Positions 13,329 to 20,499 of a stretch of 20,843 bases of DNA are shown piece by piece. The stretch's first letter is position 1; each line of letters begins with the position of its first letter. The notes under the pieces are model-generated. The model was not told where the DNA came from, did no database searches, and was given only the letters and a program-made list of their open reading frames with translations. This DNA comes from Gammaproteobacteria bacterium. Its GTDB lineage: Bacteria; Pseudomonadota; Gammaproteobacteria; Chromatiales; Chromatiaceae. The stretch covers positions 1 through 20,843 of the forward strand of contig JADGBD010000007.1 in the NCBI GenBank assembly GCA_015231665.1, read 5' to 3'. The position numbers were made by a program, and so were the translations under genes.

Positions 13329-14576
13329 CTAAAATTCCACGCTCAGGGTGATGGAGCCGTAGGCCTGGTTAGTGGTTTGTTCTGCAAACTCGCGGGTGCG
13401 ATACACCTGCATCACCGCCAGTCTGTAACCGCGCCCGCCGACCAGGCCTTGGGTGCTCAGGCCGACTGCCGCTTGCGCCACCCAGGGCTTGCGGCTGACG
13501 CTATGGCTGGAGCTGAACAGATTTCCATCCAGCGAGAAGTCCCAGGCAACGGCCTTGGCTTCGAGGATGCCGAACAGGTGTACGCCGGGGCGCGGACGGC
13601 TCCTGTGGGGGATGGCGTCATCAGGGCCACTGTGCAGAGAGGCAGCGGATGGGGGACTATTCTCGGCACCGGTGCGGATGGGGTAGCTACCAAAATCATT
13701 TGGCAGATTCCAGCCGATGCGCCCTTCCACGCCCAGGGTGGCCGAGGTCTCGATGTTGCCCAGGCGCAGTCCCAGGGAGCGGATCAGATCGCCGGATAAG
13801 CCGGGGATAATGTCCCCCGTACCGCGATAGGTCTTCAGCTTGCGATCCATCGTCATCTGCACCGCGGGCTCGTTGTCCAACTGATGCTCCCAGCCCAGGA
13901 ACCGGTCTGAGCCTATGGCGTCATGCACCAGGTTTTGCGACTGCTCTGCCAGTGACCAAGGGCCGATCACGCCGAGGGTGATCTCGCGGGTGTCGAGCAT
14001 TTCCTGATTGCTTTGTTGCAGCGGCAGACGCCGATTCCAGGCCAGCCCTACATAGAGCAGTCCGGCATAGGGTCTGTCATCGGTCACCAGGTCTGTCCTG
14101 GAGTGGTCCCGCGGCGTGTACATGGCCTGGCCGAACTTGGCTACCATGTTGTGGGTTGCGCCCGGATTATCGGCATCGGCCAAAAAGCTGGGATTGATGG
14201 ATTCGATGAGTTGCGCCTGCAACCGGATCGGCAGCGGCAGGCACTCGGGCCTTGGCCTGCCGGCGATATCCTGTGAAATCAGGGTAAAGCCAATCCCGCT
14301 GGTGTAGTTTTGGTCGGTCCCGGTGAGCAGATCATTTTCCAGCCTTGCCGTGCCGCCGCGAAATCTCAGGCTGTCTTCCGCCGCGCAATGGGCGCTGCCA
14401 ACACCGCCTGCGTTGAGCGTTTGCGCCAAGGCCGGGGCAATACAGCCACTACTCAACGCCAGCACCAGCAGAGTGCGGTTAACCAAGCCAGAAAACAGCG
14501 GCAGCGATTCTCGCCCTGCCCTGCCAAATAGCCGCTGCACCTTGACCGCCGCTGCAGCAATGTAAAACCCATTCAT
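13329..14576 (-). CDS. LpxR-family outer-membrane lipid A 3'-O-deacylase (DUF2219)
   Basis: LpxR enzymes sit in the outer membrane and remove the 3'-acyloxyacyl group of lipid A with calcium. The 415-residue protein carries the family landmarks: E80-N81-D82 in LENDLLTGTDQNYTSGIGF, DDRPYAGLLYVGLAW (166-180), His218 in QNLVHDAIG at the place of the conserved catalytic His, and GWEHQLDNEP (228-237). It ends in YGSITLSVEF, with the terminal Phe of beta-barrel proteins. The ATG at 14576-14574 has AGGA 8 nt upstream; cleavage after APALA would give an unusually long 51-residue leader, so a TTG at residue 31 (LVNRTLLVLALSS) is a possible alternative start. It is longer than Salmonella LpxR (about 320), partly through a Pro/Ser-rich insert (about residues 300-330). 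The gene is bracketed by inverted 111-bp repeats. Confidence 0.88.
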   Translation of the reverse strand: MNGFYIAAAAVKVQRLFGRAGRESLPLFSGLVNRTLLVLALSSGCIAPALAQTLNAGGVGSAHCAAEDSLRFRGGTARLENDLLTGTDQNYTSGIGFTLISQDIAGRPRPECLPLPIRLQAQLIESINPSFLADADNPGATHNMVAKFGQAMYTPRDHSRTDLVTDDRPYAGLLYVGLAWNRRLPLQQSNQEMLDTREITLGVIGPWSLAEQSQNLVHDAIGSDRFLGWEHQLDNEPAVQMTMDRKLKTYRGTGDIIPGLSGDLIRSLGLRLGNIETSATLGVEGRIGWNLPNDFGSYPIRTGAENSPPSAASLHSGPDDAIPHRSRPRPGVHLFGILEAKAVAWDFSLDGNLFSSSHSVSRKPWVAQAAVGLSTQGLVGGRGYRLAVMQVYRTREFAEQTTNQAYGSITLSVEF

Positions 14577-14690
14577 GCTCTTATTCCTCAACGCTGGAGG
14601 GGACGATGACGGCGACAAGCGCCAGGGTGCGGCCATGCAACGGTAGTTTGATCACTGCTTGCTCCCAACGATCATGGGGCGACCCCACAG

Positions 14691-14801
14691 CTAACGCACA
14701 GGGAGCGGACAGCACCACCCCGGAATATGAAACATCTCTTGCCTGCTTCGAGACTCGGGGCTCGGGGCTCGGGGCTCCCTATTTGCCATGGATGTTTCAC
14801 A
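14691..14801 (-). repeat. 111-bp element, right copy (inverted relative to 13025-13135)
   Basis: Its reverse complement aligns over its full length to 13025-13135 with no gaps and about 16 mismatches, clustered in the heptamer loop. TGAAACATC/GATGTTTCA arms are conserved in both copies. The heptamers read GGGGCTC on the plus strand (14752-14777). With the left copy it frames a 1.78-kb segment (13025-14801) holding only the LpxR-like gene. Confidence 0.85.
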
Positions 14802-14904
14802 GCAATCTGAGCTAGCTGGGGGGCGCCCCGGAAAATGAAAGTGGCTCCTCGCCCATGATCCTCAGGGGTAATCAGCCGGGTCATCATACCCGCTGCAGTC
14901 CGCT

Positions 14905-14920
14905 TATCTGTCTGCTGGCG
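14905..14920 (+). repeat. 16-bp direct repeat, copy 2
   Basis: Identical to 12953-12968 (TATCTGTCTGCTGGCG). Here it ends 22 nt before a possible -10 box (14943-14948) of the Crp/Fnr-like gene, roughly the position of an activator or -35 region. Confidence 0.5.
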
Positions 14921-15024
14921 CACAGAGGCAAGAGGGGTGGTATATACTCGCTGGATAACAGCAATATCAGATGCCACCAACCCAGCGAACCCGCTGATGG
15001 CGCAGCAAGAACCGGAATTTAGCC

Positions 15025-15744
15025 ATGCACAAACCCGCCAGCCCTCGCCAGAATTACCTGCTCGCCGCCCTGCCGGAAGAGGATTACGCCCGCCTGGTCG
15101 ACCATCTTGAGCCGGTCAGCATGCCTCTGGGCAAGGTGCTCTACGAGTCGGGCAACCAGTTGCAGCACGTCTATTTCCCCACCACCGCCATCGTCTCCCT
15201 GCTCTATGTGATGATCGATGGCGCCTCTGCCGAGATTGCCGTGGTGGGCAATGAGGGCATCATCGGCGTGGCCCTGTTCATGGGCGGCCAGACCATGCCC
15301 ACCCGCGCGGTGGTGCAGAGCGCCGGCCGTGCCTACCGGCTCAAGGGACAGCTGCTGAAGCAGGAATTCAACCGCTCCGGCGAGTTGCAGCATCTGCTCC
15401 TGCGCTACACCCAGGCCTTGCTGACGCAGATGGCGCAGACCGCGGTGTGCAATCGCCACCACTCCCTCGACCAGCAACTCTGCCGCTGGCTGCTGCTGAG
15501 CCTCGACCGTCTGCCCTCGGATGAACTGGTGATGACCCAGGAGCTGATCGCCAACATGCTCGGCGTGCGCCGCGAGGGCGTCACCGAGGCCGCCGGCAAC
15601 CTGCAGCGGGCCGGCCTGATCAGCTACCACCGCGGCCACATCCGGGTGCTTGACCGCACCGGGTTGGAGGCGCGCACCTGTGAATGCTACGGGGTGGTCA
15701 AAAGGGAATTCGATCGCCTGTTGCCGGAGGTCAGCTTCCGTTGA
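15025..15744 (+). CDS. Crp/Fnr-family transcriptional regulator
   Basis: The 239-residue protein has an N-terminal cyclic-nucleotide-binding-type beta-roll (about residues 20-130: [39 protein letters not shown]), a long dimerisation helix ([20 protein letters not shown]) and a C-terminal Crp-type winged helix (about 150-225, with [20 protein letters not shown] containing the recognition helix). The cluster of N-terminal cysteines of FNR is absent, so it should not carry a 4Fe-4S cluster, and key cAMP contacts of CRP are not evident, so the ligand is unknown. The C-terminal [15 protein letters not shown] is typical of a widespread uncharacterised proteobacterial subgroup. The Shine-Dalgarno sequence is weak (CCGGAA). 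It is divergent from the LpxR-like gene; the target genes are unknown. Confidence 0.92.
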   Translation: MHKPASPRQNYLLAALPEEDYARLVDHLEPVSMPLGKVLYESGNQLQHVYFPTTAIVSLLYVMIDGASAEIAVVGNEGIIGVALFMGGQTMPTRAVVQSAGRAYRLKGQLLKQEFNRSGELQHLLLRYTQALLTQMAQTAVCNRHHSLDQQLCRWLLLSLDRLPSDELVMTQELIANMLGVRREGVTEAAGNLQRAGLISYHRGHIRVLDRTGLEARTCECYGVVKREFDRLLPEVSFR

Positions 15745-15846
15745 AGCGGCGCTGATCGGGCGCCACCGGGAGCACAAATTCGACTGGCTTGGCAGTCCCT
15801 ACCCCAACCCGCTCTCAGCTTCATTTACGGACTTGGGCGCGGTTTC

Positions 15847-15855
15847 TGCGATAAT
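15847..15855 (+). promoter_or_regulatory. Extended -10 promoter candidate for recQ
   Basis: TGCGATAAT has the TG-N extension and a 5/6 match to TATAAT. A start about 7 nt downstream would fall at 15862, essentially on the ATG at 15863, giving a leaderless or nearly leaderless message; no Shine-Dalgarno sequence was seen for recQ. No -35 box with normal spacing was found. Confidence 0.4.
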
Positions 15856-15862
15856 GCCGGCC

Positions 15863-18031
15863 ATGCAAACCGACCCACACCAGCCCCATCCGCGCGCCCT
15901 GCAGATCCTGCGTCAGACCTTTGGCTATCACGGCTTTCGCTCCGCCCAGGCGGCGGTGATCAACCGCCTGATCGACGGCGGCGATGCCCTGGTGATCATG
16001 CCCACCGGCGGCGGCAAATCCCTCTGTTACCAGATTCCGGCGATGGTGCGCCCGGGGGTGGGCATAGTGGTCTCGCCGCTGATTGCGCTGATGCAGGATC
16101 AGGTCTCGGCCTTGCTGCAAAACGGGGTGCGCGCTGCCTTTCTCAACTCCAGCCTGATGCCCGAGGCCGCCCGCAGCGTCGAGCGCCAGCTGCTCAATGG
16201 CGAGCTGGACCTGCTCTACATCGCCCCCGAGCGGTTGCTGCAGGAGAACACCCTGGGCCTGCTGCAGCGTGCGCCCCTGGCCCTGTTTGCCATCGACGAG
16301 GCCCACTGCGTCTCCCAATGGGGCCATGATTTCCGCCCGGAATACATCCAGCTGTCTCAGCTGGCGGAGCGCTTCCCGCAAATCCCGCGCATCGCCCTGA
16401 CCGCCACCGCCGATGCCCGCACCCGTCAGGAGATCAGCGAGCGTCTGCAGCTGCAGCGGGCAGAGGCCTTCATCACCGGCTTTGACCGGCCCAACATCCG
16501 CTACCGCATCATCGAGGCCCAGGGCGCTCGTCGACAGCTGCTGGAATTCATCCGCCGCGAACACCCCGGTGAAGCCGGCATTGTCTATTGCCTGTCGCGC
16601 AGGATGGTGGATGAGACCGCCGATTGGCTCAACCAGCAAGGCCTGCGCGCCCTGCCCTATCACGCCGGGCTGGATGCCGCGACGCGCAGCAAAAACCAGA
16701 GCCTGATCATGGTCGCCACCACCGCCTTCGGCAGGGGCATAGACAAGCCGGATGTACGCTTTGTCGCCCACCTCAGCCTGCCCAAATCCATCGAGGCCTA
16801 TTAGCAGGAGACCGGCCGCGCCGGCCGCGATGGCGAGCCCGCCGATGCCTGGATGGCCTACAGCCTGCAGGATGTAATCAACCTGCGGCGGATGATGGAC
16901 CAGTCCCAGGCCGACCCGCGGCAGAAGCGCATCGAGCAGCACAAACTGGCGGCCATGCTCGGCCTGTGCGAGCTGATCAGCTGCCGCCGCCAGGCCCTGG
17001 TCGGCTACTTCGGCGACGCCATGGCCAAACCCTGCGGCAACTGCGACAACTGCCTCGACCCACCCACCCCCTGGGATGCCACCATTCCGGCACAGAAGGC
17101 CCTGTCCACCGTCTATCGCACCGGCCAGCGTTTTGGCGTCGGTCATCTGGTGGATGTGCTCCTCGGCGCCGATAGCGAGCGCATCCAGCAGCTCGGTCAC
17201 GCCAAGCTCAGCACCTACGCCATAGGCCAGGAACTCACTGCCGAACAGTGGCGCGGCCTTTACCGCCAGCTTATCGCCCTGGGCTATGTGGACCTGGACC
17301 CCGAGGGCCACGGTGGCCTGCGCCTCAACCCCAGCTGCGGCCCCCTGCTGCGCGGCGAGCAGTCACTGCAGCTGCGCCCGCCGGTGGACAAGGCCAGGCA
17401 GAAGGCGCAGAAACGCGCCGATCAGCAGCAGCCCTTCGATGATCCGCAAGACCTGCAGCTGTGGGAGGAACTGCGCCAGCAACGCCTGGCCCTGGCGCGC
17501 GCCGAGGACGTGCCCGCCTTCGCCATTCTCACCAATGCCAGCCTGATCGAACTGGTCGAACTGCGGCCGCAGAACATGCAGCAGCTGGGGCGCATCAGCG
17601 GCATCGGCCAGCGCAAGCTGGAGCGCTATGGCCCCGATCTGCTGCAGATACTCCGCCGCTATCCCCCCAGTGCCGCCCGCCAGGCCCGCGCCCCGAGCAA
17701 GCCGCAGCCACCGCCCGGGCTGACGGAAACTGCCCAGAGCAGTCTGGAATTGTTCAATCAGCTGGGCGATCTGGAACTGGTGGCCGAGCGCCGCCAGCTC
17801 AAATCCCGCACCGTGCTCAGCCACCTCACCAGTGCCATGGAGCTGGGCTTGCTTAGCCTGGAAAAACTGGTGGACCTGCCCCGCGAGGAGCTGGACGCCA
17901 TCGAAGCCGCCCTGCTGGAACAGGGCGACGAGGCACGCCTGACCCCGGTATTCGAGCAATTCCAAGGCAGCTACAGCTACGAGCAGCTGGCCTGCGTGCG
18001 CGCCTCCCTCAATGCCAGGACCCGCGGCTGA
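15863..18031 (+). pseudogene. recQ: ATP-dependent DNA helicase RecQ, interrupted by an in-frame TAG
   Basis: RecQ is a 3'-5' DNA helicase in recombination and fork repair. The frame from ATG 15863 (or 15854) runs to TGA 18029-18031, 722 codons, with one TAG at 16802-16804 (codon 314). Before it are Walker A TGGGKS (48-53), DEAH (145-148), TATAD and motif V. After it the same frame continues QETGRAGRDGEPADAWMAYS (motif VI), zinc ligands C374, C391, C394 and C397, the RQC region, an HRDC domain (about 530-597) and a C-terminal helix-turn-helix extension. The TAG replaces the second Tyr of the near-invariant SIEAYYQETGRAGRDG. Motif V reads AFGRGIDKP where the family has AFGMGIDKP, and about seven residues usually present between NQ and LIMVAT (RFLREDG-like) are missing. 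Three lesions within 120 nt suggest a decaying gene, although the rest is well preserved; sequencing error is the main alternative. Confidence 0.85.
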
Positions 18032-18068
18032 TAATTAGTAAGCGGCAACCCAGCGGCAAAAATTTGCC

Positions 18069-18095
18069 TACAGTCTGAGCCGAACCTGCCGATGA
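18069..18095 (+). promoter_or_regulatory. Sigma-28 (FliA) promoter candidate for fliK-fhlB
   Basis: TACAGTCT (18069-18076), an 11-nt spacer and GCCGATGA (18088-18095) match the flagellar sigma-28 consensus TAAAGTTT-N11-GCCGATAA at 6/8 and 7/8 with exact spacing. It lies directly before fliK, a flagellar gene. The expected start point near 18102 is one nt before the fliK ATG. A small inverted repeat GGCAAA/TTTGCC (18055-18068) abuts it upstream. Confidence 0.6.
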
Positions 18096-18102
18096 GCAGT
18101 AC

Positions 18103-19782
18103 ATGGAAGCTCAGTCCCTGCAACTTGCCCTGTCCTCGACCGCTGGATCGCTGCGGCTATCTGCCGTGGCTGCCGAGTTCAGCCGGGTCGAGCACGCCGC
18201 ACCTGCAGAAACCAAGCAGGCTGCCGAACACCCCGCCGAACAGTTAAGCCGTTTGCTGTCGCAACAGACCAAGGCACTGGTCGATCTCCTCGCCAATCTC
18301 AAGCCTGCGCGCATCAGCAGCGAAATTTTGCTGCGACTGTTGCAGCCTTTTCGTGGCAATATCGAAGCCGAAGCCAAGCCCGCCCAGGATGCACTCAGCC
18401 GCCTCAGCCCGGAAACCCAGCGTTTCCTCCTGCGCATGAGCCTGAATCTGGTGGGTCTGGATCTGAGCAAGCTCCTCGCTGCGGGCGGGGGTAAAACACC
18501 AAGCGGAGCCCTATTGGAGATGATTGGCGACAAATCCGCCATTAGCCTGAACAACAACGCCGCCCTGCTGAGCAAGATGGTCAGCGCCTCACCGGGCAAC
18601 AACCCGCTGAGCCGACTGATGGATCTGGGCCAGGTGGTCAATGCCAAGGTGCTGAATCAGGACCCCAATGGCCAGCTGCGCCTGCTGCTGAACGGCCAGA
18701 CCCTCAAGGCGATGCTGCCCCACTTGCCCCAGCTCGGCGCCGGCGACAGCATCAGCCTGCAACTGCTGAGCATGGGCAATCCACCTCAGCTCAAGGTCCT
18801 CGGCTTTGGCAGCCAGAACTCGCCAGAGAACCAGCTCCTGCGCCAACTGCTGCCCCGCCAGGGTACTCTGCAGCAGCTGTTTCAGCAGCTCGGCGTCAGC
18901 CAGAGTGGCACCCAGTCCAGCCCCCAAAGCGGTATCCAAAGCAGTATCCTGAGCAGTCCCCAAAGCCCTCTTCAGAGCCTGAGTCAGCTGGCCCAATCCC
19001 TGCCCAGCGCCACCGCCGGCCAGAACCTCAGCCAGCTCGCCGAGATTCTCGCCGCCAAGACCCTCAGTCCGCAGCGGATCAATGCCGAGCTGATCAGCAG
19101 TCTGGTGCAATCCTCCGGGCTGTTTCTGGAGGCGAATCTGGCGCGCAAGCGCGATGATCCAACCGATCTGAAATCAGCCTTGCTGCGCATGGTGGCACAG
19201 CTGCGCAGCGGCACCGATTCGACCCAGAACCTGGGCCTGATGGGCGCCCTCTATGGCCGCCTGCTCCAGTCCAACAAGGGCCCTGCCGCTGGCCTGAGCG
19301 AGCGTCAGCAGCAACTACTCAACCTGCTGCGCAACTCGGCGGAAGGCGCCCTGGCCAAGGTGGAGATACGCCAGCTCAGCAGCCTGCAACAGAACGACGA
19401 GACCCGCCAAAGCTGGCAGCTGGCCCTGCCCATGCTCGACGAGCAGAAATGCAAAGACCTGGAGCTGCGTATTCAGCGGGAGAAGAACAAAAAGAATCCG
19501 GAAGAAGGCGACCTGTGGACGGTCAACCTGCACTTTGATTTTGACAGCAGCGGACCGATGGACGTGCGCATCAATTTGCAGAAAGACAGCGTCGGCGTGG
19601 TCTTCTGGACCCAATGGCCGGAGACCCTGCAGCGGGTCGGTGAACTCATGCCGAAGCTGGAACTGGCGCTGGAGCGCGCCGGCCTGGAGGTGAAACAGCT
19701 GAGCGCCTACCCCGGATCTGCACCCCAGCCCAGCGAAACCCCCAGGGGGGCTGAGGAGTCACTCCTCAACGTCACCGCATGA
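18103..19782 (+). CDS. fliK: FliK-type flagellar hook-length control protein
   Basis: FliK is exported by the flagellar type III machinery, measures the hook and triggers the substrate switch in FlhB. The 559-residue protein has a poorly conserved Leu/Gln/Ser-rich body with a long low-complexity Q/S stretch (about residues 265-310: QSGTQSSPQSGIQSS and similar), and a C-terminal globular domain (about 440-545: LWTVNLHFDFDSSGPMDVRI, SVGVVFWTQWPETLQRVGEL, ALERAGLEVKQLSAYPG) of the flagellar hook-length (Flg_hook) type. There is no signal peptide, as expected. The start at ATG 18103 has only a weak ribosome site (GATGAG). Its stop TGA overlaps the ATG of the fhlB-like gene as ATGA, and a sigma-28-like promoter precedes it. 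It could be a second FliK-like protein, since such pairs often lie outside the main flagellar cluster. Confidence 0.82.
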   Translation: MEAQSLQLALSSTAGSLRLSAVAAEFSRVEHAAPAETKQAAEHPAEQLSRLLSQQTKALVDLLANLKPARISSEILLRLLQPFRGNIEAEAKPAQDALSRLSPETQRFLLRMSLNLVGLDLSKLLAAGGGKTPSGALLEMIGDKSAISLNNNAALLSKMVSASPGNNPLSRLMDLGQVVNAKVLNQDPNGQLRLLLNGQTLKAMLPHLPQLGAGDSISLQLLSMGNPPQLKVLGFGSQNSPENQLLRQLLPRQGTLQQLFQQLGVSQSGTQSSPQSGIQSSILSSPQSPLQSLSQLAQSLPSATAGQNLSQLAEILAAKTLSPQRINAELISSLVQSSGLFLEANLARKRDDPTDLKSALLRMVAQLRSGTDSTQNLGLMGALYGRLLQSNKGPAAGLSERQQQLLNLLRNSAEGALAKVEIRQLSSLQQNDETRQSWQLALPMLDEQKCKDLELRIQREKNKKNPEEGDLWTVNLHFDFDSSGPMDVRINLQKDSVGVVFWTQWPETLQRVGELMPKLELALERAGLEVKQLSAYPGSAPQPSETPRGAEESLLNVTA

Positions 19783-20081
19783 GCACGACCTACCAGCAAA
19801 ATCGCGAGGCCGAGATCGCCGTCGCCCTGCAATACGACGGCAGCAATGCCCCGCGCATCACCGCCAAGGGCAGCGACGAGCTGGCCCGACAGATCCTGCA
19901 GGAGGCGGAGCGCTACGGCATCCCCCTGCGCCAGGACCCTGAGATGGCCGCCATCCTGGCGCAAATCCCGGTAGGCGATGAGATTCCCGAGAACCTTTAC
20001 CGCGCCATTGCCGAGATCATCGCCTTTGCCTACCTGATTTCAGGCAAGCGCCCGCTGGGCTTCACCGAGCCCGAGAATTGA
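19779..20081 (+). CDS. FlhB C-terminal-domain-like protein (FhlB/YlqH type)
   Basis: The 100-residue protein resembles only the cytoplasmic domain of FlhB/YscU: EIAVALQYDGSNAPRITAKG, then DELARQILQEAERYGIPLRQ, DPEMAAILAQIPVGDEIPEN and LYRAIAEIIAFAYLISGK. It has no membrane segments and lacks the NPTH self-cleavage motif that precedes this region in FlhB; the protein starts just after where that motif would be. Stand-alone versions of this domain are known beside fliK-like genes and may substitute for or modulate the FlhB export gate. The ATG overlaps the fliK stop by 4 nt (ATGA), implying translational coupling. Its 3' end overlaps the end of ectC on the other strand by 20 bp. Confidence 0.88.
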   Translation: MSTTYQQNREAEIAVALQYDGSNAPRITAKGSDELARQILQEAERYGIPLRQDPEMAAILAQIPVGDEIPENLYRAIAEIIAFAYLISGKRPLGFTEPEN

Positions 20082-20499
20082 GGCGCACCGCCGCATAGTC
20101 CGCCTGGCGTGGGTGGGGGCTGTAGGCGCCATCGGCATCGTGAGTCTCCCGACCGGTGATTGGCGGATTGAAGGCGCAGATCAGGCGCATGTCGCTGCGT
20201 CCGCCGCGCAGCAGGTGGGGGTCGTGCTGATCCAGCAGATAGAGCACGCCATCGCGGATGGGATGCACCTCGCCGCTGCGCAGGTCTTCGATCTCGCCCT
20301 CGCCCGCCACGCAATAGACCGCCTCAATGTGGTTCTTGTAGCAGATGCGGGTCTCGCTGCCGGCCTTGATGATGGTCTCGTGAAAAGAAAACCCGGCGCC
20401 ATCGGCATCCAGCACAAACCGCCGGCTGATCCAATTGCCGTTGGCCGCCTGCACCTCGCGCTCGCTGCCCTGAATCTCCTCCCGCGTGCGCACTATCAT
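20062..20499 (-). CDS. ectC: L-ectoine synthase
   Basis: EctC closes N-gamma-acetyl-L-2,4-diaminobutyrate to the compatible solute ectoine. The 145-residue cupin protein begins MIVRTREEIQGSEREV and keeps the family blocks GFSFHETII, YKNHIEAVYCVAGEGEIED, LYLLDQHDPHLLRG and FNPPITGRETHDADG. Glu59, Tyr87 and His95 stand where the metal ligands (Glu57, Tyr85, His93 in characterised enzymes) are expected. It is about 15 residues longer than typical EctC at the C-terminus (RQADYAAVRLNSRAR), in the part that overlaps or approaches the convergent fhlB-like gene. The start ATG (20499-20497) overlaps the ectB stop as TGATG, so ectB and ectC are translationally coupled. No ectD or aspartokinase gene follows; the fhlB-like gene converges instead. 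Confidence 0.97.
   Translation of the reverse strand: MIVRTREEIQGSEREVQAANGNWISRRFVLDADGAGFSFHETIIKAGSETRICYKNHIEAVYCVAGEGEIEDLRSGEVHPIRDGVLYLLDQHDPHLLRGGRSDMRLICAFNPPITGRETHDADGAYSPHPRQADYAAVRLNSRAR

Larger units (their letters stand above)
14577..15024. other. Divergent intergenic region of 448 nt with repeats
   Basis: It separates the LpxR-like gene (minus) from the Crp/Fnr-like gene (plus). It holds the right 111-bp element (14691-14801), a degenerate half-copy of its conserved end (CCCCGGAAAATGAAA, 14826-14840), an inverted pair GATCATGGGGCG (14670-14681) and CGCCCATGATC (14853-14863), and the second 16-bp direct repeat (14905-14920). TATACT at 14943-14948 could be a -10 box for the regulator gene, but no matching -35 box was seen. 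No gene was found in it. Confidence 0.6.

Noticed and set aside
13025..14801. Insertion sequence with terminal inverted repeats
   Set aside because: The only gene inside is an outer-membrane lipid A deacylase; no transposase or clear target duplication is visible, so it is reported only as an unexplained bracketed segment.
16802..16804. TAG as a pyrrolysine codon
   Set aside because: No Pyl genes are in the window, the organism type does not suggest it, and TAG ends the DUF3309 gene normally; a nonsense mutation or sequencing error is simpler.
15821..17311. A 496-codon minus-strand frame across recQ
   Set aside because: Considered because recQ is interrupted, but it has no recognisable domain and is the complement of conserved helicase motifs, so it is a shadow.
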